A stretch of 64,000 nt of DNA from Oceanipulchritudo sp049975345 (GCA_049975345.1 JBNGDP010000003.1:25339-89338); one strand, 5' to 3'; shown: positions 47,905 through 57,080, counted from the stretch's first letter. A program made the numbers and translations. Notes: generated by a model from the letters alone, not told the origin.

Positions 47905-48782
47905 CCGTTCCTCTCCTTTTGCAGTCCGGCGGACGCCGCCCCCGGCCCCGTTTCCTTGATGTACACATCCCTCTGCGGATAGGGAATCTCGATCCCCGCC
48001 TCCTTGAGGTGGCGCCAGATGAGATAGTTGATCTCGCTCTTGAAGGCGGAGGGACGCAGGGTCCATTCAACCGTCCAGACCCAGATCTCGAAATTCAGCG
48101 AGGAATCCCCGAACTCGATGAATTTGGCCGACGGGGGCGGATTGCGGAGGACGTCCGGATGCTCCTGCGCCGCCTTTTCCAAAACTTTCTTCACCTGCAT
48201 CACGTCGCTCTTGTAATGCACCCCCACCGGGACACGGAACCGGACCCGGTTGTCGCTGTGGCTCCAGTTGATGACCTTCTCCGAAATGAACCGGGAGTTG
48301 GGAACAATGACCTCGATGTTGTCATTGGTGCGAACCGTGGCGCTGCGCGCCCGGATCGACATGACCGTCCCGCTGGTGTCGTCGATCGTGATGCGGTCGC
48401 CAACCTTGATCGGCCGCTCCAGAAGAATGATCAGGCCGCTGACGAAGTTGTCCGCGATGTTGCGCAGTCCAAAGCCGACCCCGAAGGAGATCGCCCCCAG
48501 GATCACCGAGAAGGTCGCCCAGTTGAGGCCGTCGAAGGTGACCGGCAGGATGATGAACAGGGCCAGGATCAGGAAGAGGTAACCGATCAGCGTGGCGTAG
48601 GCATTGGCCAGGCCCGGGTGCATCTTGAAGCGGGGAAAAAACCGTTTCGTCAACAGGCGGTGGATCGTCCGCTGCAGAACCACCACGATCAGCAAAAGGA
48701 TGAATCCGAGGAGCAGGGACAGGGGAGTGAACCGCACGGTTCCCATTTCAAACACCCGTATCCAGAACGACTCAACCGACAT
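47901..48782 (-). CDS. MscS-family mechanosensitive channel
   Basis: 293 residues from the ATG at 48782. Two or three membrane helices are followed by ILGAISFGVGFGLRNIADNFVSGLIILLERPIKVGDRITIDDTSGTVMSIRARSATVRTNDNIEVIVPN (key pore-helix Gly residues and I-K-V-G-D), the canonical MscS pore and beta domain. The C-terminus ends EIPYPQRDVYIKE. It is distinct from the MscS at 18686 (different pore helix). The gene overlaps the helical-repeat gene at its 3' end, which suggests the repeat protein works with the channel. Confidence 0.92.
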   Translation of the reverse strand: MSVESFWIRVFEMGTVRFTPLSLLLGFILLLIVVVLQRTIHRLLTKRFFPRFKMHPGLANAYATLIGYLFLILALFIILPVTFDGLNWATFSVILGAISFGVGFGLRNIADNFVSGLIILLERPIKVGDRITIDDTSGTVMSIRARSATVRTNDNIEVIVPNSRFISEKVINWSHSDNRVRFRVPVGVHYKSDVMQVKKVLEKAAQEHPDVLRNPPPSAKFIEFGDSSLNFEIWVWTVEWTLRPSAFKSEINYLIWRHLKEAGIEIPYPQRDVYIKETGPGAASAGLQKERNG

Positions 48783-48909
48783 GGCGGGGAGTCTACGGGC
48801 CCTTTCCCCCACGCATCAACTGCAAAACCTGCCAAATGGAAGGGATCCTCCCACGGATCGGCGGTTTTTGCATTCACAGGACCGGGAAATTCCGCATGCT
48901 GTCGGGCTA

Positions 48910-50478
48910 ATGTCCGGAAGACACATCATTGCGGCGGGGCATCCACTGACGGCGGAAGCCGGTCTGCACGCCCTCCGGAGCGGGGGCAACGCCTTCGACG
49001 GGGCGGTGGCGGCCTGGCTGGCGGCCTGCCTCGCGGAACCGGTGCTGACCTCCCCCGGGGGCGGGGGTTTCGCCATGGTCTCGCCAGCCGGTGGGCGGCC
49101 CCTTCTGTATGACTTTTTCGCCCAGACCCCGCGCGATCCCAATCCAAAAGCCCATGCCTATCCCATGGAGGCGGATTTCGGATCCACCCGCCAGGTCTTC
49201 CATCTGGGCGCGGGGAGCGTGGCCACCCCCGGATGCGTGGCGGGCATCCTGAAGCTGCACGCGGACTTCGGAAGGCTCCCCCTGGCCGAATGCGCCGCGC
49301 CCGCCCTCGATCTGAGCTGTAGCGGCCTTGTCATTACATCCCACGCCGCGACCCTCATGCGGGTCGTCAGCGCCCTTTACCTTTCCACGCCGGAGGCGCG
49401 GGCCGTCTTCGAATCGCCCGGCCGGCCGGGCCAATGCCTGCAGGAGAAGGAACGCTTCCGGAACCGGGATTTCGAGGCATTCCTTGAAATGCTCATCCGG
49501 GAGGGCGCCCGCTGGTTTTACGAGGGGGACATCGGGCGGATTGTCAGTGAATACTGCCGCGACCACAATGGACATTTGGCGCGCGGGGACTTCGCGCGCT
49601 ACCGCGTGGAGGTCCGGGAGGCCCTTGAAATCAGGCGCAAGGGCTCGACCGTGTGGCTCAATCCCCCTCCCTCGATGGGAGGCACCCTGATCGCCCTTGG
49701 CCTGTTGACCCGCGGCCCGGGTCCCTTTGCCCCGTACCCCTGCCGGGAGACGGCGGACTGGAGGGAATGGGTGGAGCCGCTGCGATGGATGAGCCTTCTG
49801 CGCTCCCATGACGGCTGGCCCTGCCTTTGCGCCGGGGACCGGCAATCCATCCGGACGGCCCGCGCGGCCAATCCCGCCCTGGACGCAGCCATGGCTTCCC
49901 TCTTTCCCGGGTTGCCCGGGCAGGTCCGGACCACCGGCACGACCCAGATCTCCGTCATGGATGCGGACGGGAACGCGGTCTCGATGACCACCAGCAACGG
50001 GGCCGGATCTGGGATCATCCCGGCGGGGACCGGCTTCATGCTGAACAACATGCTCGGGGAGGAAGATCTCCAGCCGGAAGGATTGGGCACCTGGAAACCC
50101 GACACCCGGCTGGCCTCCATGATGGCCCCCACCCTGGCCCGCCTTGCCGATGGCCGATGGGTGGTCACGGGTTCCGGCGGCTCCAACCGGATCCGCTCCA
50201 CCCTGCTGCAGATCCTGCGCCACCTGCTCGACCACGGGCGCCTCCTCGAGGAGGCCGTCGAGGCACCCCGGCTGCACTGGGAAAATGATCAACTCCACGC
50301 CGAGGAGTCCGCATGGGAGCAGCTGGAGAAGGCGGCCCCGGCCCTGCCATGGCCCCTCGTGCGGCACAGCGTCCCCAACCTGTTTTTCGGTGGAGCCCAT
50401 TCGGTCGCCCGCCTCCCGGACGGGGGTTTTTCCGGAATGGGCGACCCGCGGCGCGGGGGAATCGTCCTCTCCGCCTGA
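48910..50478 (+). CDS. ggt: Gamma-glutamyltransferase family protein
   Basis: 522 residues. HPLTAEAGLHALRSGGNAFDGAVAAWLAACLAEPVLTSPGGGGFAMV near the start (key G-G-N-A-x-D-A-A-V and P-G-G-G-G-F) and GTTQISVMDADGNAVSMTTSNGAGSG are the family blocks. The self-cleavage nucleophile is most likely Thr344. After cleavage, the small subunit would be ~178 residues. The enzyme transfers or hydrolyses gamma-glutamyl groups, as in glutathione breakdown. No signal peptide is visible. The start codon has no strong ribosome site. It is divergent from mscS. Confidence 0.88.
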   Translation: MSGRHIIAAGHPLTAEAGLHALRSGGNAFDGAVAAWLAACLAEPVLTSPGGGGFAMVSPAGGRPLLYDFFAQTPRDPNPKAHAYPMEADFGSTRQVFHLGAGSVATPGCVAGILKLHADFGRLPLAECAAPALDLSCSGLVITSHAATLMRVVSALYLSTPEARAVFESPGRPGQCLQEKERFRNRDFEAFLEMLIREGARWFYEGDIGRIVSEYCRDHNGHLARGDFARYRVEVREALEIRRKGSTVWLNPPPSMGGTLIALGLLTRGPGPFAPYPCRETADWREWVEPLRWMSLLRSHDGWPCLCAGDRQSIRTARAANPALDAAMASLFPGLPGQVRTTGTTQISVMDADGNAVSMTTSNGAGSGIIPAGTGFMLNNMLGEEDLQPEGLGTWKPDTRLASMMAPTLARLADGRWVVTGSGGSNRIRSTLLQILRHLLDHGRLLEEAVEAPRLHWENDQLHAEESAWEQLEKAAPALPWPLVRHSVPNLFFGGAHSVARLPDGGFSGMGDPRRGGIVLSA

Positions 50479-50540
50479 GCAAAACCCACATGGGCAAATT
50501 GAACATGGACAAGCCGCCGCTGACGTAAACAATCCAAACC

Positions 50541-50924
50541 ATGCCGGCGCGTCCACAACTCATCACCTGGATCACCTGTGACTCGGTTCACATCGATCCG
50601 GCAACGGGGAAACATTACCTGATGGGCTGTTTTTCCAACCTGCGCGCCCGGCAGTTTCCCGCCACCCATCCCCGCATGGTCTGGTTCCTGACCCTCACCG
50701 ACCTGAAGCCCGGCAGGCACCAGTTGCGCCTCTCCTACGGGCGCGACATGGAATCCGTCAACAAGCTGATCGAGCGGGAGTTCGAATCGAGAACCCCCCT
50801 CGACAAGATCAACCTGATCAACGAACTGCGGAACCTCCGCTTCGAGGGGCCGGGCCTCTACCAGATCCTCATCGAGGTGGACAACGAACCCTTGCTGGTC
50901 ACATCCTTGCGTGTTACAGAGTAA
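50541..50924 (+). CDS. Conserved hypothetical protein (DUF6941-like)
   Basis: 127 residues, 62 nt after ggt. The pattern ITCDSVHIDPATGKHYLMGCFSNLRARQFPATHPRMVWFLTLTDLKPGRHQLRL (key residues D-x-V-x-x-D...G-x-F...F-P...L-x-x-G-x-H-x-x-R-L) and FEGPGLYQILIEVDNEPL resemble a beta-sandwich family I know as DUF6941, common in bacteria with no known role. The assignment is by recall of the pattern. No signal peptide is seen. It is followed 18 nt later by the PfkB-type kinase gene and may be co-transcribed. Confidence 0.6.
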   Translation: MPARPQLITWITCDSVHIDPATGKHYLMGCFSNLRARQFPATHPRMVWFLTLTDLKPGRHQLRLSYGRDMESVNKLIEREFESRTPLDKINLINELRNLRFEGPGLYQILIEVDNEPLLVTSLRVTE

Positions 50925-50942
50925 ACCCGAAAAAGTCCTGAC

Positions 50943-52057
50943 ATGTTGAATACCACCTTTGAACTCGTCGGCGTCGGCTCCCCCATCATAGACGTTTTGG
51001 CCCGGGTGCCGGAATCCTTCCTTGCCACCATTGGCGGCGAAAAAGGCGGCATGGTCCTCACCGATTCCGAAACAATCGGCCAGTGGATGGCCCGGTTGCC
51101 CGAACCCTTCACCTAGGCCCCCGGCGGATCCGCCGGCAACACCATCTTCGCCGCCGCCCGTCTCGGCCNNNNNNNNNNGGCGATGTCGATACGGAAACGT
51201 GGTCGGCCTTCGCCGATTTCACCTATGACCTGACCGACACGATCAGCGTGTCGGTGGGCGGGCGCTACACCAATGACAAGCGCACCAGCCGGGTGCTGCG
51301 CACCACCTTCATCGGCAAGATCGGCGATGACGCCGGCGGGGCCTTCTACCGCGAGCGTCTGGCCGCCCTGGGCGGCGACCCCTCCCGCTTCAAGATCGGG
51401 GAAACCGCCAACGGGCGCTGCCTTTCGCTCATCACCCCCGATTCGGAGCGCACCCTGCGCACGGACCTCGGCGCGGCGGCCACCCTCAGTCCGGAGGAGA
51501 TCACCACCGCCGACTTCATCGGCTGTTCCCATGCCCATATCGAAGGATACCTGCTTTTCAACCCGGAGTTGATGATGGCGGTCCTCAAAAGCGCCCGCGA
51601 GGCGAATTGCACGATCAGCCTCGACCTGGCCTCCTTCGAGGTCGTGGAGGCCGCGCGGGAACAGATCCGGGAGTTGCTGGGAACCTATGTGGACCTCGTC
51701 TTTGCCAACGAGGAGGAGGCGGCCGCCTTTTGCGGCGGCAAGGCTCAACCCGGCGACCTCGCGGTCGAACTGGCAAAGTACTGCGACCTCGCGGTGGTCA
51801 AGGCCGGTGCCAAGGGGGCCTGGCTGGCCCGCGGGACGGAAGTGATCCATTGCCCGGCCCTGCCGGGAATCAAGGCCGTCGACACCACCGGGGCCGGGGA
51901 TTACTGGGCCGCCGGTTTCCTTGCCGGCTGGCTGCATGGCAAGCCCCTGGAAACCTGCGCCGCCTGGGGTGCCCGCCTGGGTGCGGAAATCGTCCAGGTC
52001 ATCGGGGCCGAACTGCCCGATGAAAATTGGAATAAAATCCGCGGGGACCTGACGTAA
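50943..52057 (+). CDS. PfkB-family carbohydrate/adenosine kinase, disrupted in this assembly
   Basis: N-terminal part: FELVGVGSPIIDVLARVPE and APGGSAGNTIFAAARLG, as in ribokinase/adenosine kinase. C-terminal part: KIGDDAGGAFYRERL, IGCSHAHIEGYLLF and the catalytic DTTGAGDYWAAGFLAG. Between them lie an in-frame TAG (51114-51116), a 10-N gap (51169-51178) and ~130 nt that encode an unrelated beta-barrel fragment. The parts would join almost exactly into one ~330-residue kinase if the foreign piece were removed, so the gene is probably intact in the organism apart from the TAG. The substrate is a sugar or nucleoside. Confidence 0.75.
51169..51178. other. Scaffold gap (10 N)
   Basis: Ten undetermined bases inside the PfkB-type kinase gene mark a join between contigs. 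The true gap length is unknown. Confidence 0.99.
51179..51304 (+). other. Foreign fragment resembling a TonB-dependent receptor
   Basis: The frame reads DVDTETWSAFADFTYDLTD, then ISVSVGGRYTNDKRTSRVL. This alternation of aromatic and small residues, with S-V-G-G-R-Y-T-x-D-K-R, is a hallmark of TonB-dependent receptor beta-strands in Alphaproteobacteria such as Sphingomonadales. It interrupts a PfkB kinase directly after the N gap, so a chimeric join or contaminant read is more likely than a biological insertion. Confidence 0.75.
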
Positions 52058-52137
52058 AAAGGGGCTTTCCCCAAGAGTGAATCCCCTCCCGAGGAACAGC
52101 GCTTGCCAAGTGCGCCTCCATGGGACAAAAAAGCCCC

Positions 52138-53424
52138 ATGACGTCCGAAAACGAGGTTGAAAAGCAGATCCGGGAAATCGCCCGCAAGGCCCTGGCGGCC
52201 TCGCATGTGCTGGCCGCCCTGCCCACGGAGCGGAAAAACGCCGCCTTGGTCCGCATGGCGGAACTCCTGGAAGCCCCGCAAAGCCAGCCCCTTCTCCTGG
52301 AAGCCAATGAAAAGGACCTGCAAACGGGGGCCTCCATCGGGCTTTCGGAGGCGCTCCTAGACCGCCTGCGGCTGACCCCGCAACGCATCCAGGCAATGGT
52401 CGAGGGCACGCGCCAGGTGGCCGCCCTCAAGGATCCGGTGGGGGCCGTGCTGGAAAGCAGGCGCCACAGGAAGGGATTTGAAATCGAGAAGGTACGGGTC
52501 CCCATCGGCGTGATCGGGATCGTCTACGAATCGAGGCCGAACGTGACGATCGACTGCGCCGTGCTTTGCCTGAAAAGCGGCAACGCCACCATCCTGCGTG
52601 GCGGCCGGGAGGCCTTCCACAGCAACATGGCGCTGGCCCGGATCATTCACCGGGCCCTCGCGGAAACGGGCCTGCCGGAAGAGGCCGTCCAGCTGATCCC
52701 GACCGTGGACCGCTACGCCCTGAACGTCCTCCTGAAGCTCGATGAATACATCCATTGCCTGATCCCCCGCGGCGGGGAGGGCCTGATCCGCTTTGTCGCG
52801 GAAAACGCCCGCATGCCCGTGATCAAGCATTACAAGGGCGTTTGCAACGTCTACCTCGACGCGGCGGTGGAGCGGCAGAAGGCCATCCAGGTCACCGTCA
52901 ACGCCAAATGCCAGCGCCCGAGCGTCTGCAACGCGGCGGAAAACCTCATCGTCCATGAAAAAGTCCTCGACACCATTTTCCCCGAGGTGGCCAAGGCCCT
53001 GAAGGACGAGGGGGTCGAGCTGCGTGTCGACGAACCGGCGGCCGCAGCCCTCAAGGCCTTTGGATCGATCCCCTTCAAGATGGCCACCGAGGAAGACTAC
53101 CATACGGAGTACCTGGACAAGATCCTCGCCGTGAAGACGGTCCCCGACCTCGAATCGGCCATCCGCTTTGTCAACACCTACGGCTCCGGTCACAGCGACG
53201 CCATCCTCACCGAAGATGAGGCGGCGGCCCGCCGCTTCCAGACGGAGGTGGACGCCTCGACGGTCTACTGGAACGTCTCGACGCGCTTCACCGACGGCTT
53301 TGAGTTCGGGCTTGGGGCCGAAATCGGGATTTCCACCGACAAGCTGCATGCCCGCGGGCCCATGGGTCTCAATGAGCTGACCACCTACAAGTATCTCGTG
53401 CGCGGACACGGCGAAATCAAATGA
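52138..53424 (+). CDS. proA: Glutamate-5-semialdehyde dehydrogenase
   Basis: 428 residues from the ATG at 52138. It reduces glutamyl-5-phosphate to the semialdehyde in proline synthesis. GVIGIVYESRPNVTIDCAVLCLKSGNATILRGG, LIPRGGEGLIRFV, KHYKGVCNVY, the catalytic cysteine in KCQRPSVCNAAE and RFTDGFEFGLGAEIGISTDKLHARGPMGL are all diagnostic. A start at 52120 is also possible. It overlaps nadC by 4 nt and heads a proA-nadC-birA run. No proB is in the window. Confidence 0.96.
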   Translation: MTSENEVEKQIREIARKALAASHVLAALPTERKNAALVRMAELLEAPQSQPLLLEANEKDLQTGASIGLSEALLDRLRLTPQRIQAMVEGTRQVAALKDPVGAVLESRRHRKGFEIEKVRVPIGVIGIVYESRPNVTIDCAVLCLKSGNATILRGGREAFHSNMALARIIHRALAETGLPEEAVQLIPTVDRYALNVLLKLDEYIHCLIPRGGEGLIRFVAENARMPVIKHYKGVCNVYLDAAVERQKAIQVTVNAKCQRPSVCNAAENLIVHEKVLDTIFPEVAKALKDEGVELRVDEPAAAALKAFGSIPFKMATEEDYHTEYLDKILAVKTVPDLESAIRFVNTYGSGHSDAILTEDEAAARRFQTEVDASTVYWNVSTRFTDGFEFGLGAEIGISTDKLHARGPMGLNELTTYKYLVRGHGEIK

Positions 53425-54347
53425 GCGCGTCCCCGATTGCCGACCGCCTCGCCCACCGCCTGCAATGGGAGGACCTCGACCGGTCCGCCGTCGGGGAACT
53501 GGCCCGCATCGCCCGCAGGGAGGATCTCGAGGGGTGGGGACTGGCCCACCCCCCCGGCCTGACCGGCGATGTCACCAGCCAGGCCCTCCGTTCCGGGGAA
53601 AAGGTGGCCTCCGCTTGCCTCGTTGCCCGCGAGCCCCTTGTTGTCTGCGGGCTCCCCCTCGTGCCCCTGGTGCTCGGTTGCTACGGCGCCGGGGCTTCCT
53701 TCAAGCCCGCCGGCCGCGACGGGGAGGCCTGCCCGCGGAACGCCGTCCTCGGCGAACTGCACGGCCCCGTCCGGATCCTTCTCGAAGCGGAGCGCGTCCT
53801 GTTGAATTTCCTGCAAAAACTCTCCGGTGTGGCCTCGTTGACGCGCCGGTACGTTGATGCCATGGGGGCCACCCCAACCCGGCTGCTCGACACCCGCAAA
53901 ACCACACCCGGATTCCGCGTGCTGGAAAAATACGCCGTCGCCTGCGGGGGGGGATTCAATCACCGGATCGGGCTGTTTGACCGGGTCATGCTCAAGGACA
54001 ATCACCTCGCCGCGGAAGGCGCCGCCGGCGGAGCCGCCCTTGCCGGCCTGGTCGAATCCACCCGCAAGCAATGGCCGGACATGGTCATCGAGCTGGAAGT
54101 GGACCGGCTTGAGCAGATCGGTCCGGCCCTCTCCGCCGGGATCGACGTCCTCCTCCTCGACAACTTCACCCCGGAGAAGCTGCGGCTGGCCGTGCAACAG
54201 GTCGGACAGCGGGCGGCCACCGAGGCCAGCGGAGGCATCACCCTGGAAAGCCTGCCCGGCCTGGCTTCCCTCGGACTGGATTTCATCTCCACCGGGGCCA
54301 CCGTTCACCAGGCCACATGGAAGGACATCGCCCTCGACTGGAACTGA
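53421..54347 (+). CDS. nadC: Nicotinate-nucleotide pyrophosphorylase
   Basis: 308 residues. It converts quinolinate and PRPP to nicotinate mononucleotide in de novo NAD synthesis. RILLEAERVLLNFLQKLSGVASLTRRYVD, LLDTRKTTPGFRVLEKYAVACGGGFNHRIGLFDRVMLKDNH and the late GGITLESLPGLASLGLDFISTGA follow in the order of the family (given as key blocks). The N-terminal ~25 residues are slightly longer than usual. Translation is coupled to proA (ATGA overlap), and birA follows after 4 nt. Confidence 0.95.
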   Translation: MSASPIADRLAHRLQWEDLDRSAVGELARIARREDLEGWGLAHPPGLTGDVTSQALRSGEKVASACLVAREPLVVCGLPLVPLVLGCYGAGASFKPAGRDGEACPRNAVLGELHGPVRILLEAERVLLNFLQKLSGVASLTRRYVDAMGATPTRLLDTRKTTPGFRVLEKYAVACGGGFNHRIGLFDRVMLKDNHLAAEGAAGGAALAGLVESTRKQWPDMVIELEVDRLEQIGPALSAGIDVLLLDNFTPEKLRLAVQQVGQRAATEASGGITLESLPGLASLGLDFISTGATVHQATWKDIALDWN

Positions 54348-54351
54348 GCCA

Positions 54352-55353
54352 ATGAACCTGAACGCACGTGTCTTGGAAGCATTCCTCAGGGCGGAGGGAC
54401 AGTTTGTTTCCGGCAGCGGCATCGGGCGGGACCTCGGCCTCTCGCGGGTGAGCATCCACAACCACCTGGAGGAGTTGAGGCGATCCGGCTTCGTGTTCTC
54501 CGCCATCCGGAACAAGGGCTACCGCATGGAGAGCGAACCGGACAGCTTTCATCCCGACCTCTACGAGGCCCTGCTCGCCCGACAGCCCTGCCCGTTTTAC
54601 CAAAGTCATTTGTACCTGCAGCAAACCGAAAGCACCAACACGGTTGCCGAAAAGGAGCTTTCCGGAGGAAGGGAAACTCCGTTCCTTGTCCTCGCCGAGA
54701 CGCAGACCGCGGGACGCGGCCGTCGCGGCCGGTCCTGGCACAGTCCGCCCCATAGGAACCTGTACCTCTCGGTGGCGCTCCGCCCGGCCCTGCCCCCCAG
54801 CCGGCTGCAGACCATCACCCTCTGGCTGGGCTTGCGCCTCTGCCAGTTCCTGCGCGACACCTTCGCCCTCCCTGTCCTCGTCAAATGGCCCAACGACCTC
54901 ATGCTGCACGATCGCAAGATCGCCGGCATGCTCACCGAGGCGCGCGTCGATTCGGAACAGACCCGCGACCTCGTTTTCGGACTCGGACTCAACGTCAATG
55001 CGCAGGAAGGTGATTTTCCACCGGAGCTGGCGGACACCGCCGCTTCGCTGCGCCAGAATCTCGGGCACCCCCTCAGCCTGACCCGGCTGGCCCATTCCCT
55101 TGCAGCCCACATCGCCCGGGCCATACAGGACTTTCTCGACAACCAGTTCGCCCCAGAGCTCGCCGCCGGCTGGCCGGAATTCGACTACCTGCGCGGCCAG
55201 GCCGTGCACGCGGGTGGGGAGATTTCCGGCCGCGTCCTGGGGATCACGTCCAATGGTTCGCTCCGGCTGGAGCGCGCCGATGGATCAACCGCGATCCTTC
55301 ACAGCGGCGAGGTCGCCCTCGACCGCATCCGCCGCCGTACCACCGGCATCTGA
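54352..55353 (+). CDS. birA: Biotin-protein ligase with N-terminal helix-turn-helix
   Basis: 333 residues. Residues 1-65 are the HTH domain (VSGSGIGRDLGLSRVSIHNHLEELRRSG), so it may also repress biotin genes. The ligase domain has the ATP/biotin loop AGRGRRGRSWHSPP, VKWPNDLMLHDRKIAGMLTEA and FGLGLNVN. It attaches biotin to carboxylase carrier proteins. The last 55 nt overlap the convergent radical SAM gene, which is unusually long for a tail-to-tail overlap. Its C-terminal domain (ITSNGSLRLERADGSTAILHSGEV) is complete. Confidence 0.95.
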   Translation: MNLNARVLEAFLRAEGQFVSGSGIGRDLGLSRVSIHNHLEELRRSGFVFSAIRNKGYRMESEPDSFHPDLYEALLARQPCPFYQSHLYLQQTESTNTVAEKELSGGRETPFLVLAETQTAGRGRRGRSWHSPPHRNLYLSVALRPALPPSRLQTITLWLGLRLCQFLRDTFALPVLVKWPNDLMLHDRKIAGMLTEARVDSEQTRDLVFGLGLNVNAQEGDFPPELADTAASLRQNLGHPLSLTRLAHSLAAHIARAIQDFLDNQFAPELAAGWPEFDYLRGQAVHAGGEISGRVLGITSNGSLRLERADGSTAILHSGEVALDRIRRRTTGI

Positions 55354-56057
55354 CGCGCTTCCGGGGCGTGCCGGATCTCGTAATTCCCGACCCGCCGCTC
55401 CACGTACTTGCGCAGGTCCTCGAGCGGTTTGTGCGGAAAGGCCGGACGGCCCTGCAACTCCGTGCGCAGCGGATTCGTCGATGTGAAATCCTGTACCACG
55501 TAACGGTCCGCCCCATGCACCAGTTCCGAAATCGCCTTCAGTTCGCGTATGGTGTGCAGCCCCGGCACCACCGTTGTCCGAAATTCGTGCGGCACCCCGC
55601 TCTGCTTGACCACCCAGACGCTGGTCCGGATCATTTCCACGTCGATGCGCTTGCCCACCAGGCTGGCGTAGTTTTCCAGCGGCGCCTTCACGTCCATCGC
55701 CACGTAATCGACAAGGCCGTGGGAGAGCAGGTCGCGCAGGACTTCCGGCCGGGTCCCGTTGGTGTCCAGCTTGGTCGAAAGGCCCATCTCCCTGACCGCC
55801 TGCAGGCAGGTCGCCAGATCCCCGTGCAGGGTCGGCTCCCCGCCGCTGAAGACCACTCCGTCGATGCGGTTCAAGCGCTTGCGCAGGTGCTTTTCCGCAT
55901 ACTCCCAATCCTGCCCGTCCCCCTCCTCGCAACTGCCCAGCAAACCGGCATATCCACAGTAGGAGCATCGAAGATTGCACCCGCGCACATACACGATCTC
56001 GGACCGTTTGCCGGGAAAATCCGTCCCCTCTCCCTTCTCAATGCTGCCAATAACCAT
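55299..56057 (-). CDS. Radical SAM activating enzyme (anaerobic ribonucleotide reductase activase-like)
   Basis: 252 residues. The iron-sulfur cysteines are Cys27, Cys31 and Cys34 in RGCNLRCSYC. FSGGEPTLHGDLATCLQAVREMG and LDTNGTRPEVLRDLL are typical of the NrdG/PflA branch (TIGR02495-like). In this branch the enzyme makes a glycyl radical on a class III reductase or related protein. No nrdD or other glycyl-radical enzyme is in the window. It lacks the extra cysteine-rich domains of the sulfatase-maturing anSME enzymes. The 3' end overlaps birA by 55 nt. Confidence 0.82.
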   Translation of the reverse strand: MVIGSIEKGEGTDFPGKRSEIVYVRGCNLRCSYCGYAGLLGSCEEGDGQDWEYAEKHLRKRLNRIDGVVFSGGEPTLHGDLATCLQAVREMGLSTKLDTNGTRPEVLRDLLSHGLVDYVAMDVKAPLENYASLVGKRIDVEMIRTSVWVVKQSGVPHEFRTTVVPGLHTIRELKAISELVHGADRYVVQDFTSTNPLRTELQGRPAFPHKPLEDLRKYVERRVGNYEIRHAPEARQMPVVRRRMRSRATSPL

Positions 56058-56229
56058 TCCCCTAAAAATTCTAATAATGAACCGCGACCACTATCAGAAT
56101 CTTTTATAAGGGCAAGAAAATTTTACAATCCTTCAACTCCCCGTGAGGCCCGCCGGAACGGGCTTTGAGGCGGCTTCCCCTCATGATTGCGGCTCGACAA
56201 GCCGGCTTGGATTGTGTCTAGTTCCCCGC

Positions 56230-57063
56230 ATGGACAATCCACCAATCCGCCTATCCGTATGGACGGAAGGTCTTGATGAGCAATGGGGTCTGGATCCTTC
56301 CAACCGCGGCCGCACCTCCAGGGGCAAAATGACGCTGGAGGAAGTGGCATACCGGGTCCGTGACCTGCAGCAATTTCACGGCGCGGCGGCCAACGGCCTG
56401 TTCATCCTCGAGGAGGAGGGGAAACGGCTGCAACTGGCCCTGAACAGCGGGGTGATTGAAATCTCCGATCCGGGGAACATGAACTACCAGAACGTGACCC
56501 TCGGCAACACGGACCCGCTGGCCTATTTGCAGGACCGCTTCGCCAAGCCGGGGGAAACCCTGCAACCGGACAGCCGCACGGTCCGCTGGATGGAGAGCAT
56601 CTGTGCGATTCTCGCGGTTGTGGTCCTGTGCGGGACGGGCTTCTTCCTCACCCAGTTCCTGAGCCGGGACTCCCAGTTCATGCCGAAACCGGTCACCCTC
56701 GAGATCAAGGATCCCGTCGAAGCACAGGAGATCACGCACCGGTACGCCGGGGTCTACGTCACCCGGGTGGCCGACGGGGAGATGATGATCGAGATCCGCC
56801 CGGACGGGACATGGGGCTACTACGACATGTACCGGGGAAGGCCCGGATTCTTCGATCTGGACCCGGTCAGCGCCGGAACATTCAAACCGGTCATCGACGG
56901 GGAAAAGGTGGCGATCCAGACCGACACCCGGTTCCTTTTTTATCCGGAGGAATCGGACCGCCTGATATTCCTTGAGCGGCCCTTCCGGCGGATCGGGCTG
57001 AGCCGGGACGAGCTGCCCTACTTCGGATTTCCGGATATGCGGACCCTTCTTGCCCGGTTCTGA
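56230..57063 (+). CDS. Hypothetical single-pass membrane protein
   Basis: 277 residues from the ATG at 56230 (MDNPPIRLSVWTEGLDEQWG). A frame open further upstream starts at 56143 with no ribosome site. The first ~120 residues hold SRGKMTLEEVAYRVRDLQQF (described only as a helical stretch) and LFILEEEGKRLQLALNSG. A single transmembrane helix lies at about residues 126-148 (ICAILAVVVLCGTGFFLTQF). The remaining ~130 residues are beta-rich (GVYVTRVADGEMMIEIRPDGTWGYY). I do not recognise the family. It converges on pilT with a short gap. Confidence 0.65.
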   Translation: MDNPPIRLSVWTEGLDEQWGLDPSNRGRTSRGKMTLEEVAYRVRDLQQFHGAAANGLFILEEEGKRLQLALNSGVIEISDPGNMNYQNVTLGNTDPLAYLQDRFAKPGETLQPDSRTVRWMESICAILAVVVLCGTGFFLTQFLSRDSQFMPKPVTLEIKDPVEAQEITHRYAGVYVTRVADGEMMIEIRPDGTWGYYDMYRGRPGFFDLDPVSAGTFKPVIDGEKVAIQTDTRFLFYPEESDRLIFLERPFRRIGLSRDELPYFGFPDMRTLLARF

Positions 57064-57080
57064 TCGCCGCCCGAGCCGGC

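Noticed and set aside
51083..52057. One continuous protein from before the N gap to the end of the kinase, including the TonB-like part
   Set aside because: The frame exists only because the N run is translated as unknown residues. The halves belong to different families, so a real fusion is not supported.
52061..52074. GGGG-CTTT-CCCC hairpin after the PfkB gene as a terminator
   Set aside because: The stem is only four base pairs with no T-run after it.
55299..56057. Anaerobic sulfatase-maturing enzyme
   Set aside because: It is too short (252 residues) and lacks the extra cysteine clusters of that family. It fits the NrdG/PflA type.
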